A DNA stretch of 64,000 bases, taken from Candidatus Heimdallarchaeota archaeon B3_Heim. GTDB taxonomy: Archaea > Asgardarchaeota > Heimdallarchaeia > Hodarchaeales > Hodarchaeaceae. Below are positions 27,562-36,412 of the stretch, piece by piece (position 1 is the first letter of the stretch; every line of letters starts with the position of its first letter). The position numbers and the translations under genes were made by a program. Under the pieces are notes generated by a model. The model was not told the DNA's origin. It worked only from the letters and a program-made list of their open reading frames with translations, and did not search any database. Where the stretch lies: NCBI GenBank assembly GCA_003144275.1, contig NJBF01000027.1, positions 1-64,000 of the forward strand, read 5' to 3'.

Positions 27562-27906
27562 TCAAATTCTGAAGAATTCAGGAGCTGATTTGCGAAAATT
27601 CAGCAACGCTTTCATTCCGTGACCTCTTCCCAGCTTTGAAATTAGAAATTCTCCATTGGTAGCAACTAAAAACTTGTTTACAGTCAAAATTTCAAGGGAT
27701 CCTTGAATTTCTGAGCTTAAATTCTCAGGAATTATTAAATTCAACTCAGAGAAAAGATTTGTGATATTCAATGTTAAATCTGTGCTCGTGACTCGTACAT
27801 TGAAGGCTGTGAGCATCGCTAATATTAATGAGTCTAAATTCACTTCTATTAAATCCTCTTCTAGAAAGAGAGAAGGGGAATTCTGATATGATTTTGCTAG
27901 TGCCAT
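27562..27906 (-). CDS. Small hypothetical protein upstream of pcna
   Basis: 114 residues, not recognised. The C-terminal half (LEILTVNKFLVATNGEFLIS, then KLGRGHGMKALLNFRKS) has the rhythm of a winged helix with a basic end; the N-terminal half alternates hydrophobic helices. ATG at 27906. It lies 99 bp upstream of pcna on the same strand and may be the first gene of the replication operon. It could be a regulator or a PCNA-associated factor; neither is demonstrable from sequence. Confidence 0.6.
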   Translation of the reverse strand: MALAKSYQNSPSLFLEEDLIEVNLDSLILAMLTAFNVRVTSTDLTLNITNLFSELNLIIPENLSSEIQGSLEILTVNKFLVATNGEFLISKLGRGHGMKALLNFRKSAPEFFRI

Positions 27907-28104
27907 TGTCTCATGATAATAATCCTAGAGATAGATTAAAAACTATTAGATCACCCAAGGATCTAAGTAAAATAGTGTTCAAATTAGATTATATCTAAAA
28001 ATATCATGTCATTATGTCTTAGGTATTCATTCTAAGTTATGAGATAAACCCTAACTTTGACTTCAGTAAATTTCGGATTCGGAAAAATCTAAGAGATCAG
28101 TCCT

Positions 28105-29211
28105 ATGTCTAATATTGATAATTCAAACGCATTAGAAGGAATAATTAGTAGTCCTGGACGGATTTGTCTTTTCGGAGAGCATCAAGATTATTTAGGGCTG
28201 CCAGTCATACCAATGGCAATAGACAGAAGGTTATATCTTTATTATTGGCTAGACCCTAAGAAATCTATGATTCAAATTTGTAGTGACTCCTTACCTCGTA
28301 TTGAGAAAATATCACACACGGATATTGGCAAACTTACTGGTACTCCGTACGACTACATCAAGGCAGTATTTAAATTCTATGATAACTCAATAGCTGGAAA
28401 AATTTTACCCAGTGAGCTGAAGATCCGTAGTAGCATTCCAATTAAATCAGGTCTATCATCATCAGCCGCTTTACTCGTTTCTACCGTTTTCTTGGTAGCA
28501 AATATTGTTTTGCAAAAAAACCTAACCTTGGATCAAATCGCTGATGTTGCTTTTCATATTGAACACGATGTGCTGGGAATTTCCTGCGGTAGAATGGATC
28601 AAACATGTGTTTCATTCGGTGGAATTTTTCAGATGACAACTACAGCTAATTTGACAATTACTCCATTAACCCTTCCTGTAAACTCATTCTTTGTAATTGG
28701 AGATTCCGAAATAGTGCGTCACGCGGATACTCCTCTAAAACACGTCCAGAATTCGATATTTAATATTTTGGAGACTTTAGGAAATCCAGACCTTCAGACT
28801 TTACCAACAACAAGTTCAAGCCTCAAAAAACTCACAAATAAGGAAGAAAGAATAATACAGGGCATTTTAGGGGTGAGAGAGAACGAAAAATTAGCTTTGA
28901 AGGAATTACAGTCTCCAATTGTTGATTTAACGTTAATAGGATCTTTACTCGATGAACAACATCATTTCCTCCGGGATAATTATCAGGTCTCCAATCCAAA
29001 AATAGATGAAATGTGCAAAGTTGCCAAAGAGTCTGGAGCTTTAGGCGCTAAAATGACAGGAGCTGGTTTTGGAGGATGTATGTTTGCATTGACTGATTCT
29101 ATCGATGCTGCACGTAAAATTCGAGCTAAACTAGCCCAGTATGGACAATGCTATATTGTACAACCCTCAGAAGGAGTTAAAAAAGAATCTGTTACTCGTT
29201 CTTCATTTTAA
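28105..29211 (+). CDS. GHMP sugar kinase, galactokinase family
   Basis: 368 residues with the three GHMP motifs: PGRICLFGEHQDYLGLPVIP near 17-36 (galactokinase-type GEHxDY), the phosphate loop SIPIKSGLSSSAALLVS near 112-128, and KMTGAGFGGCMFAL near the C-terminus. HIEHDVLGISCGRMDQ supplies the catalytic Asp. It phosphorylates a sugar at C1 (galactose or a related sugar); GEHQDYLG instead of GEHTDYN leaves the substrate open. Its last 20 bases overlap the convergent AIRS-like gene. Confidence 0.82.
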   Translation: MSNIDNSNALEGIISSPGRICLFGEHQDYLGLPVIPMAIDRRLYLYYWLDPKKSMIQICSDSLPRIEKISHTDIGKLTGTPYDYIKAVFKFYDNSIAGKILPSELKIRSSIPIKSGLSSSAALLVSTVFLVANIVLQKNLTLDQIADVAFHIEHDVLGISCGRMDQTCVSFGGIFQMTTTANLTITPLTLPVNSFFVIGDSEIVRHADTPLKHVQNSIFNILETLGNPDLQTLPTTSSSLKKLTNKEERIIQGILGVRENEKLALKELQSPIVDLTLIGSLLDEQHHFLRDNYQVSNPKIDEMCKVAKESGALGAKMTGAGFGGCMFALTDSIDAARKIRAKLAQYGQCYIVQPSEGVKKESVTRSSF

Positions 29212-30253
29212 GATTGGCTAGTCCTTTAATAAGATCATCTGCTTCCGGAGGATGCATTTTTTGATTATCAAAACTCAAGGGAGAGCCTCTGTGGGTAACC
29301 TCACCGATTATTTGGGTAGGTCCAAATGAATTTTTATTCAAGTACTCTACAATCTTAGACGCATATTTTCTTTGGCAAATCAAAAGGACTGCTCCTGATG
29401 AGATTAATTTGAATGGATTGATATCGAGATACTGGGTTATCTTCTCAGTCACTTTTGTTACAGGAATATCTGAAGAATTAATCTTACATCCCAAATCAAA
29501 AGGAGCGAGACATTCATACAACGCACCATAGATACCACCCTCGGTTGCATCATGAACCAAGTTTAATGCATTATGATATTGACGATTGAGAGCAAGAACC
29601 TTTTTTGAGATGGAAATTTCCATCCCAACTCTAATTCCTTCTTGTATCGTTTCTTCTGACAAATTGTTAGAAAAATAATCTTTCCCACTTGTCAGTAATA
29701 TACCAGTTCCTTCAGCTCCTATCCATCCAGAACAAATTATGGCGTCACCAGGTTTAGGATTTCGAGGAATATAATATTCATGCGGTACGAAACCAATCAT
29801 ACTCGCTGAGTATATTGGGGATTCAACACTCGCTGTAACCTCACTATGGCCTCCCAATATAGTAATACCATTATTTTCACAGATTTCAGACAATTTTTTT
29901 TGAAAATCCATAATTAAATCACTTGATGTTCTTGGTGGAAGAAGAATTGTAATGGTTATTCCATAAGGAATAGCTCCACAAGTCGCTAAATCATTCATAT
30001 TCACTGTGACAAGATATTTCGCTGGATTAGGTGTGGGAAAAGTGATTGGATCTGCTTTATATATTAAATAAGGTGTAGTGGATGTATTATAGTATTCTCG
30101 AATTTGTTTGAATATTTCCTGTAAATCTAAGGTAGCTATATCAATACCAGGAGCAGGTTCTTGAACGATTCCACGATTATTTTGATATCCTCTCAGTTTA
30201 ACAAGATTTGATAAGAGATCCCAAGGTATCTTCCCTTCTGGTAACTCGTTCAT
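29192..30253 (-). CDS. AIR synthase-related protein (PurM/HypE/ThiL superfamily)
   Basis: 353 residues with two PurM-type domains: an N-terminal ATP-binding half (YLVTVNMNDLATCGAIPYGI, LGGHSEVTASV) and a C-terminal half (LVHDATEGGIYGALYECLAP, SSGAVLLIC, IGEVTHRGSPL). The HDxTxGG motif is closest to HypE and AIRS-like proteins. No hydrogenase-maturation genes are nearby, and the Gly-rich signature is not that of PurM proper, so it is placed in the AIRS-related group of unknown substrate found across archaea. Confidence 0.8.
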   Translation of the reverse strand: MNELPEGKIPWDLLSNLVKLRGYQNNRGIVQEPAPGIDIATLDLQEIFKQIREYYNTSTTPYLIYKADPITFPTPNPAKYLVTVNMNDLATCGAIPYGITITILLPPRTSSDLIMDFQKKLSEICENNGITILGGHSEVTASVESPIYSASMIGFVPHEYYIPRNPKPGDAIICSGWIGAEGTGILLTSGKDYFSNNLSEETIQEGIRVGMEISISKKVLALNRQYHNALNLVHDATEGGIYGALYECLAPFDLGCKINSSDIPVTKVTEKITQYLDINPFKLISSGAVLLICQRKYASKIVEYLNKNSFGPTQIIGEVTHRGSPLSFDNQKMHPPEADDLIKGLANLKMKNE

Positions 30254-30326
30254 ACAAAATCTATTCCTAACATGTGCAAAGTATTTATCACGAGATTGTT
30301 TTCAAGGTGTACGAAGGGACTAATAA

Positions 30327-30945
30327 ATGAAACGGGAGAAACCTATATTTGCGGAAACATTTTTCTCTCTCGGGAAGAACCGAATAACTCAATCTATGTA
30401 CTTTTATTATTATGATACATCAAAAATTTACTACAATTTAATGAAAACAGGTGCTATTCGGGGTGAGCTTGATTCCATTCAATCTAATCTGCAGCGTTAT
30501 ATTGATGAGGACACTCTCCATATCAATGAAAATCTGACTAGAATGGTAATCGATTCTACTGATGTGCTTTTTCGTGATAATGATCCATTTTTCCCAATTC
30601 TTAGCTTTCAAGTACTCTCTACACACTATACCCTGAGTACTGAATCTTTCAATGAAGTTCATTTGTATGCTAAACCCGAAAAGATCCCCTACTCTGCAAT
30701 TTCTTGTTGGTTTACCTGTGGTTATATCCTAAAAGTAGAATCTAATTCTTTTTTCAGTACTAATGACATCCAACAAAATGTTACTTTTTATCTTACTAAA
30801 AATGAGATTGTTGGTGATCATGAAAGGATTTTTATTCAATATTCGTGAGCCATTGTTTGCTACTTATGAAAAAGATGTTTATACAAACGACGATACTCAA
30901 GTACTTACAGTCGGAGTAGAAGTTTATAATCCATCAATTAGGTAA
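30327..30945 (+). pseudogene. Hypothetical protein, apparently split by a frameshift
   Basis: The first frame (30327-30848) encodes 173 residues, MKREKPIFAETFFSLG to FIQYS, then meets TGA. The +1 frame continues at once with coding-like sequence EPLFATYEKDVYTNDDTQVL, then TVGVEVYNPSIR and TAA at 30943-30945. A one-base slip near 30840-30850 would give one protein of about 205 residues. Family not recognised; mixed alpha/beta, no signal peptide. The break may be a sequencing error, true decay or recoding. If intact, the shorter 173-residue product stands alone. Confidence 0.5.
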
Positions 30946-30994
30946 ATGGCTAAAAATGGACATCTTATTATTTTATCTCCATAAAGCAAGAAGA

Positions 30995-31005
30995 TATTAT
31001 ATATT
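30995..31005 (+). promoter_or_regulatory. TATA box for carS
   Basis: TATTATATATT lies about 45-50 bases before the carS ATG. Transcription would begin near 31025-31030, giving a leader of about 20 bases. A tiny 7-codon frame (ATG 31024) fits inside and ends in TAATG overlapping the carS start. Confidence 0.45.
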
Positions 31006-31046
31006 GCCATTCAGATCGTTCAGATGAATGCTGGAAATGCTACTTA

Positions 31047-31679
31047 ATGGCCGAACTTGGACAATCAATCTTTGATATTCTTGTTTTCGTACTTCCTTTA
31101 TATTTCGGGAATGCTGCGCCAACGATTCTTGGAGGTGGCCCTCCTATCGATGGGGGACGTTTTTGGAAAGATGGTAAACGAATTTTAGGCGATGGTAAGA
31201 CAATTAGAGGCTTTTGGCTGGCAGTACTTGTTGGAATACTCATAGGATTTTTCTTAGCACTTATCATTGCTTCCTTTGATGGAGTGCTCTTAGGCAATCC
31301 TCCTATTGATATAAGACTAGAGTACCAAGAATTTTACCAATCGAGTATTGTATATTCACTGATATCCTTCTTGAATTTACCTGATGTATTAGCTGATCCA
31401 CTAGTGCTAGGAGGAGTAGCAGGAGGTCTTTCAACTCTTGGTGGAATGACTGGTGATATGGTTGGTTCTTTCATCAAACGTAGAAGTGGAATTTCTCGTG
31501 GAAAAACCTTTATTTTTCTTGACCAGCTCGGATTTCTTGTCCTAGGTATGATGTTTGTATATCCTATTATACCATGGCCTCCACTATGGTTAGCATTCTT
31601 AGTTCCAATAACCTTTCTCACTCACATCGCTGCAAATTTATTTGGATACTTTACTGGTATTCAAGACGACCCTCTTTAG
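31047..31679 (+). CDS. carS: CDP-archaeol synthase
   Basis: Integral membrane enzyme that activates digeranylgeranylglyceryl phosphate with CTP, giving CDP-archaeol, the precursor of archaeal ether phospholipids. 210 residues with four to five membrane segments and the family motifs GGGPPIDGGRFWKDGKRILG, then DGKTIRGFW, GGMTGDMVGSFIKRR and a C-terminal DQLGFLVLG. Length is normal. Together with IPK at 802 it shows the cell makes archaeal-type lipids. Confidence 0.94.
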   Translation: MAELGQSIFDILVFVLPLYFGNAAPTILGGGPPIDGGRFWKDGKRILGDGKTIRGFWLAVLVGILIGFFLALIIASFDGVLLGNPPIDIRLEYQEFYQSSIVYSLISFLNLPDVLADPLVLGGVAGGLSTLGGMTGDMVGSFIKRRSGISRGKTFIFLDQLGFLVLGMMFVYPIIPWPPLWLAFLVPITFLTHIAANLFGYFTGIQDDPL

Positions 31680-31863
31680 AATTTGCATCTGACTGGTCAT
31701 TTTTAACAATTAGGTTTTAATGAAATCTCTGTAACAATATTAGTGAGTAAAAACAGATTCGTAAGATTTTTCAAGTCATCTGTGAGGGGAGATGTGGGAT
31801 AACAAAATATTAGTGATGCGTAGATTAAACACTTTACTTTGAGAAACAAGGAACAATTCGAAA

Positions 31864-32142
31864 ATGTCAGAGGATAATACGGTATTCATTGGAAACAAAC
31901 CTGTTACAGCATATGTCATGGCTTGTGTAACACAATTCAATCGGAATGCAGATTCAATTGTATTAAAAGCTCGTGGTCGAGCTATAAGCCGAGCAGTAGA
32001 CGTTGCCGAGGTTTTGAGGCATAGATTCATGAAAGATCTCGTTGAACTTACAGACATAAAAATAGCCACAGAACAAATAGAAACACGTGAAGGTAATCTA
32101 ACAAATGTTAGCGCAATCGAAATTACCATCACAAAGACTTAA
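31864..32142 (+). CDS. albA: Alba, DNA/RNA-binding chromatin protein
   Basis: 92-residue Alba domain protein: [20 protein letters not shown] with the acetylatable-type Lys of the KP motif, [20 protein letters not shown], and a beta-hairpin arm ([13 protein letters not shown]) that reaches along DNA or RNA. The full Alba fold is present, ending [17 protein letters not shown] ([11 protein letters not shown]). It coexists with the histone at 63499, so both major archaeal chromatin systems are present. Confidence 0.94.
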   Translation: MSEDNTVFIGNKPVTAYVMACVTQFNRNADSIVLKARGRAISRAVDVAEVLRHRFMKDLVELTDIKIATEQIETREGNLTNVSAIEITITKT

Positions 32143-32339
32143 AGACCGTCGTAAAACCTTGACTTGAACACTACATTTTCTTGCAGGTTAAATCCACTCT
32201 ATATAAATTCAAGCGGAAATTCTAACAATTTTCTCTTTTTTACAATTAATAATGGTCTTTCATTTTGTGATGAACTCAGTCATACTAGTTTGACATACAA
32301 TCCCGAGTTTAAACTCTAGGCTTGAATCATTCATTATGA

Positions 32340-33050
32340 ATGTATATAGGAATATTTATTATCGTAGTAATCCGTTTTTTTGTGAAAACAAACGGAATAT
32401 CCAAAAAAACAAGTAAAAGAAAATTGGTGCATTTCGTGAAAATTGTAGATCAAGTTTGTGACAAAATACGACCAAATCTGACAATCGAATATCAGTCTGG
32501 TCGGTTAAATGTAAAAGATTTCCGTGATTTAATCAAAAGAATTAAGTTTTCTCCACGGGAAAAACGTTACGTAAGTGCAAATTTCAGATTAATTATCACA
32601 AAGCTCGGACTATTTCATTATTTACCTGAAATCAGCGGAAATGAAGATTTGGCTTTATTTCAACTAATAGAAGTTGTAACAGAAACTTGGATCGAATCAG
32701 GAATAGTGAAAAATAGAAGTGAGGCCGCTAATCGCCTCATAGAGCAGATTAAAGAAAGAATTCAGGACAAAACGATCACAATCTTATCTGTTTCAGAAGC
32801 TGGAGATTTAAGAATTTTAATTCAATCTTTACGCGAGAATATAGCACGTTTTTGGGAGAAATCACCCGAGAGAATCCCTGAGTTTATTGAACAATTTCGT
32901 GATGTACTTTCAGAGACGAGTCAATCTTCTAGACTACTTTATGATATCGCATCATATAATCGGAAAATTCAAACTGGAAAAGTGAAGTATTCGGAAGACA
33001 TTCTTGAAATCGTGGACGAATGGGAACAGAGATTATATCTAGATAAATAA
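32340..33050 (+). CDS. Hypothetical helical protein
   Basis: 236 residues, not recognised. Begins with a short hydrophobic stretch (MYIGIFIIVVIRFFV) that could be a membrane anchor or an overcalled start; the rest is charged and helical (FRDLIKRIKFSPREKRYVSA; ESGIVKNRSEAANRLIEQIK; PERIPEFIEQFRDVL). The SEAANRLI pattern resembles ribbon-helix-helix-like archaeal segments but no full domain can be named. A TATA-like CTATATAAATTC at 32199-32210 lies about 135 bases upstream, implying a long leader if used. Confidence 0.65.
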   Translation: MYIGIFIIVVIRFFVKTNGISKKTSKRKLVHFVKIVDQVCDKIRPNLTIEYQSGRLNVKDFRDLIKRIKFSPREKRYVSANFRLIITKLGLFHYLPEISGNEDLALFQLIEVVTETWIESGIVKNRSEAANRLIEQIKERIQDKTITILSVSEAGDLRILIQSLRENIARFWEKSPERIPEFIEQFRDVLSETSQSSRLLYDIASYNRKIQTGKVKYSEDILEIVDEWEQRLYLDK

Positions 33051-33080
33051 TGAGGGGAAATTGGGGATTTTCTATTTTAT

Positions 33081-33677
33081 CTATGATAAGAATTCCTCAA
33101 AACTTGTTCGTCCAAGTTGATATGCTTCTAAATTCAGGTCATAAAATTGCTCTTTGAATTGAAGTTTAAGAGCATTTTTTAGAGCTTTATTTGTTAAAGG
33201 TAGATCAGGAACAGCAGATAATGATCCTAACATTATTATATTCTGTATTATAGGTTTTCCAAACTCGGTTGCCAGTTGCGTTGCATTAAGAGAGAAGATT
33301 CGAGTAGAATAGTTCTTTAGTTCAGTGAGTATTGCTTTTACCTCTGGATACCTATTTTTAGATAAGATAAAACTTGGGCTGGGAATGGGATATTTATTTA
33401 CTAAACTATACCCATTTGGTTTAATGAACTGAGCGTATCGTAATGCCTCAGCTGGCTCAAAACCTATCAGTATATCAGCTGTCCGTTCCATAATTAAGGG
33501 TGAATGAACATCACCTAATCTAACATTTGAAAACACACTTCCGCCTCGTTGGGACATACCATGAGTTTCAGATCCACGTACAGTAAAGCCCATTTCCACT
33601 GCTGCATTGCAGAGAATGTCAGTAACAGAAAGAATTCCCTGACCCCCCACACCTGCTAAAAATATTTGGTATTCCAT
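33081..33677 (-). CDS. iorB: Indolepyruvate ferredoxin oxidoreductase, beta subunit
   Basis: Gamma-domain subunit that pairs with IorA to oxidise aryl 2-oxoacids to acyl-CoA, reducing ferredoxin. About 198 residues: FLAGVGGQGILSVTDILCNA at the N-terminus, GSETHGMSQRGGSV, and the central ADILIGFEPAEALRY region. The longest frame begins at GTG 33686, but AGGTGA directly before ATAAG-ATG places the start at ATG 33677, one base after the iorA stop. This tight coupling implies co-translation with IorA. Confidence 0.93.
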   Translation of the reverse strand: MEYQIFLAGVGGQGILSVTDILCNAAVEMGFTVRGSETHGMSQRGGSVFSNVRLGDVHSPLIMERTADILIGFEPAEALRYAQFIKPNGYSLVNKYPIPSPSFILSKNRYPEVKAILTELKNYSTRIFSLNATQLATEFGKPIIQNIIMLGSLSAVPDLPLTNKALKNALKLQFKEQFYDLNLEAYQLGRTSFEEFLS

Positions 33678-33678
33678 C

Positions 33679-35586
33679 TTATTCACCTAGAACCTCTTTT
33701 ACACTTTTAGGAACAATAACACCATAAGGACATACTTCAGAACATAAACCACACCTTGCACAGAGGAACTGATCAATAATTGGAATAACTTTCCCTTTAT
33801 CATTTTTCTGATCTGACCACATTATAGCAGGACAAGCAATCCGGTTTATACACGTATGACACCCCACACATCGAGAAGATTCCACTAAATATGTAATATC
33901 AGGGAGACCCTCCCGTCTTACAAATTGAATTCTACATTCACCTTTCGAGACAATTACAGAGACGCCATCAAATTTCACAGCTTCTTTCATAACTTCTAGT
34001 GAACTCTTCGGATCAAAAGCGTCTACTTCTGTAACAAGGTTCACCCCTACACCCTTGGCCGCTTCTGCTATTGACAATTTTTCCCCAGGATTAGGTTGGA
34101 ATCCAGTCATTGCTGTTGCAGCATTATCAACAACAAGGAGGAGTAATTTACTATTATTGTAAACAGCATTTACCAAACCAGGAAGCCCCGTATGCCAAAA
34201 TGTAGAGTCGCCTATTATGGCTACTATTGGTTCCTTTTGATTTGGTATCTGGGAAATTCCAGACCCTATACCTAACGAAGAACCCATACATATAACTAAA
34301 TGGCCTGCATTTAATGGTGGGGATGCTCCGAGCGTGTAACAACCTATATCGGTACTTACAATGCGATGACGTTTGGGAACTGACTTATTAAGGGCATAAA
34401 AGGTTGCACGATGAGGACAGCCAGGACAAAGTACTGGGGGACGAGAAAATAGCAAATCACCTTCAATAGAAGGAATGGATGGAATAGATACTTCTTGATT
34501 CAGTACTCTTGACAAACCTTTCAAGAGCTTTCTTGTAGTAAGTTCTCCGTGGGGTGGTGTGATTCCCTCAGCACGTCCAATAATTTTTCCAAGAAAATTT
34601 TCCTCAAATGACAATTTTTTGACAAAGGTTTCTAAAACAGAATCAGCTTCCTCAATAATTAGAATGGTACTAGAAGAATAAACCTTGAGAAAGTCACCTA
34701 CAATCTTTTTGGGGAATGGGTGAGAAACCCCAATTTTTAGCACAGGAAAATCTAGTTCCAGATGGTTTATAACCTCTCGGGTATACGCGTAAGCCGATCC
34801 ACTAGTTATTATAGCATGTTCCTGTTTTTTTCCTTGTTCAATTCGATTCCAATTACTTCCTACCATATATTTTGAAATACGTTCCACACGTTCCAAAATT
34901 CGTAACTTATTTTGTCTAGCGTTACCTGGAACACATACGAACCGAGATGGATCGATTTTAAGTTTCATATCTTCTGGAATATTTGGATTTGTAATGGGAT
35001 TAAGTGGAATATCTGCTCTAGAATGTGCAATTCTAGTGACAGTTCTCAGAATAACGGGAGTTTCAAACTTCTCACTTACTTCAAAGGCCGATTTAAGCAT
35101 TTCTTTGGCTTCTCTAGCATCACTGGGTTCGAACATAGGAATATTAGCGAGTTTAGTGTACCACCGATTATCCTGCTCGTTTTGGCTACTATGCATCTCT
35201 GGATCTTCTGCAACAATCATCACCAACCCACCTAACACTCCAGCATTGACTAAAGTTAAAAAAACATCAGCTGCAACATTTAAGCCAACGTGTTTACAGA
35301 TGAAAACTGTTCTTAACCCACTAAATGAGAACCCATATGCACTTTCAAGTGCAACAGCTTCATTTGTACTCCATTCAAGATATAGATCATAACCTTTTTG
35401 TTTTAGGACATCTTTCGCCCTGAAAAGAGTTGTAGGAATTTCAGAGGAAGGGGTTCCTGGATATGTAAACACTCCTGCAACACCTAGCTCGACAATTCCA
35501 CGCGCAATAGCCTCATTCCCTAGTAGAACAAGATTTTTCTTCCCTACTTCCTTAACATCTTGGAATATATCTTTTAGCTTTGCCAA
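33679..35586 (-). CDS. iorA: Indolepyruvate ferredoxin oxidoreductase, alpha subunit
   Basis: Thiamine-diphosphate enzyme of aromatic amino-acid fermentation. 635 residues: pyrimidine-binding half (GVAGVFTYPGTPSSEIPTTL; EWSTNEAVALESAYG), TPP-binding half (LCPGCPHRATFYAL; STDIGCYTLG; IGDSTFWHTGLPGL followed by NN), and a C-terminal ferredoxin-like domain with two [4Fe-4S] motifs (CVGCHTCINRIACP and CARCGLCSEVCP). Length and order match archaeal IorA. Its acyl-CoA product can be used by an ADP-forming synthetase such as that at 36413. Confidence 0.95.
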   Translation of the reverse strand: MAKLKDIFQDVKEVGKKNLVLLGNEAIARGIVELGVAGVFTYPGTPSSEIPTTLFRAKDVLKQKGYDLYLEWSTNEAVALESAYGFSFSGLRTVFICKHVGLNVAADVFLTLVNAGVLGGLVMIVAEDPEMHSSQNEQDNRWYTKLANIPMFEPSDAREAKEMLKSAFEVSEKFETPVILRTVTRIAHSRADIPLNPITNPNIPEDMKLKIDPSRFVCVPGNARQNKLRILERVERISKYMVGSNWNRIEQGKKQEHAIITSGSAYAYTREVINHLELDFPVLKIGVSHPFPKKIVGDFLKVYSSSTILIIEEADSVLETFVKKLSFEENFLGKIIGRAEGITPPHGELTTRKLLKGLSRVLNQEVSIPSIPSIEGDLLFSRPPVLCPGCPHRATFYALNKSVPKRHRIVSTDIGCYTLGASPPLNAGHLVICMGSSLGIGSGISQIPNQKEPIVAIIGDSTFWHTGLPGLVNAVYNNSKLLLLVVDNAATAMTGFQPNPGEKLSIAEAAKGVGVNLVTEVDAFDPKSSLEVMKEAVKFDGVSVIVSKGECRIQFVRREGLPDITYLVESSRCVGCHTCINRIACPAIMWSDQKNDKGKVIPIIDQFLCARCGLCSEVCPYGVIVPKSVKEVLGE

Positions 35587-35780
35587 AATTGTGTCAACTC
35601 GAAAAAATTAAAAGAGGTAAATTTCCAATTAGCATTATTAAACGACGATATGATTTGTAAAGTTATAGTTTTTGCTTTATATTTTATTGCCTTATAGGAC
35701 TCAATCACCAAAAATTAACTAGAATTAAGTTGATTGAAAAATTATCTATCCTTTCCCCCTGTTTATTCGAGTACACTTGT

Positions 35781-36242
35781 TCAAGGACTCTTGTAGGTTA
35801 TTGCTGTAGAAATTCGAGAATTTTCTTTCAGTCTTAGGCCTTTTTCTCCAACCTGTACAATTGTGGTAATTTTCTGCCCCTCTGCTGAAGGTGTCCAATA
35901 GAAGGCTGGATGAGTGCTACCAGTCTGAAATAATCGTGTATGAGGAAAAATAAGAGCATAATAGTTCACATTGTTCAATATTTCGTTATAGGTGAGTAGA
36001 TATTGGCCTGGCGGAAGACTCCACCATGCATATTTGGGATCATCCTCAATAATTGGAGTAACTTTTTCGAGTATTGCTGATCTAAATTCACTACCTCCAA
36101 AATCAAGATGACCCTGACTATAGAAAGAATCAATTGATTTTATTGTCAAATCTAACGCACTTTTTCTAATTTGCTTGGATGGAAATACTAGATTTTTCCA
36201 GATAATGAGAATTTCATCATTTTGTACTATAACCAATTTCAT
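35781..36242 (-). CDS. dUTPase/dCTP-deaminase-fold protein, divergent
   Basis: About 153 residues from ATG 36242 (a TTG at 36278 gives 165). The sequence has the shape of the trimeric dUTPase/DCD fold: SALDLTIKSID early, LPPGQYLLTYNEIL in the middle, and a late run ending TPSAEGQKITTIVQVGEKGL. At the place where dCTP deaminase carries its catalytic Glu (EGxxTLEL) this protein has EGQKITTIV, so deaminase activity is doubtful; the dUTPase motif set is also incomplete. Family call is by overall pattern only. Confidence 0.5.
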   Translation of the reverse strand: MKLVIVQNDEILIIWKNLVFPSKQIRKSALDLTIKSIDSFYSQGHLDFGGSEFRSAILEKVTPIIEDDPKYAWWSLPPGQYLLTYNEILNNVNYYALIFPHTRLFQTGSTHPAFYWTPSAEGQKITTIVQVGEKGLRLKENSRISTAITYKSP

Positions 36243-36412
36243 CACCGAATCAAGAACAACTGGAATTAGGAGCTCCAATTAACAGATACATTTCAGTTAC
36301 ACATCCGCAGAATCTTTATTATTGTTTTCAAAAATTTTTGGATCTGAAATGAGTCAACAGAGATTTGACAATTTTATTTCAAAACATTATGAACATCTGA
36401 AGATGATTACAA

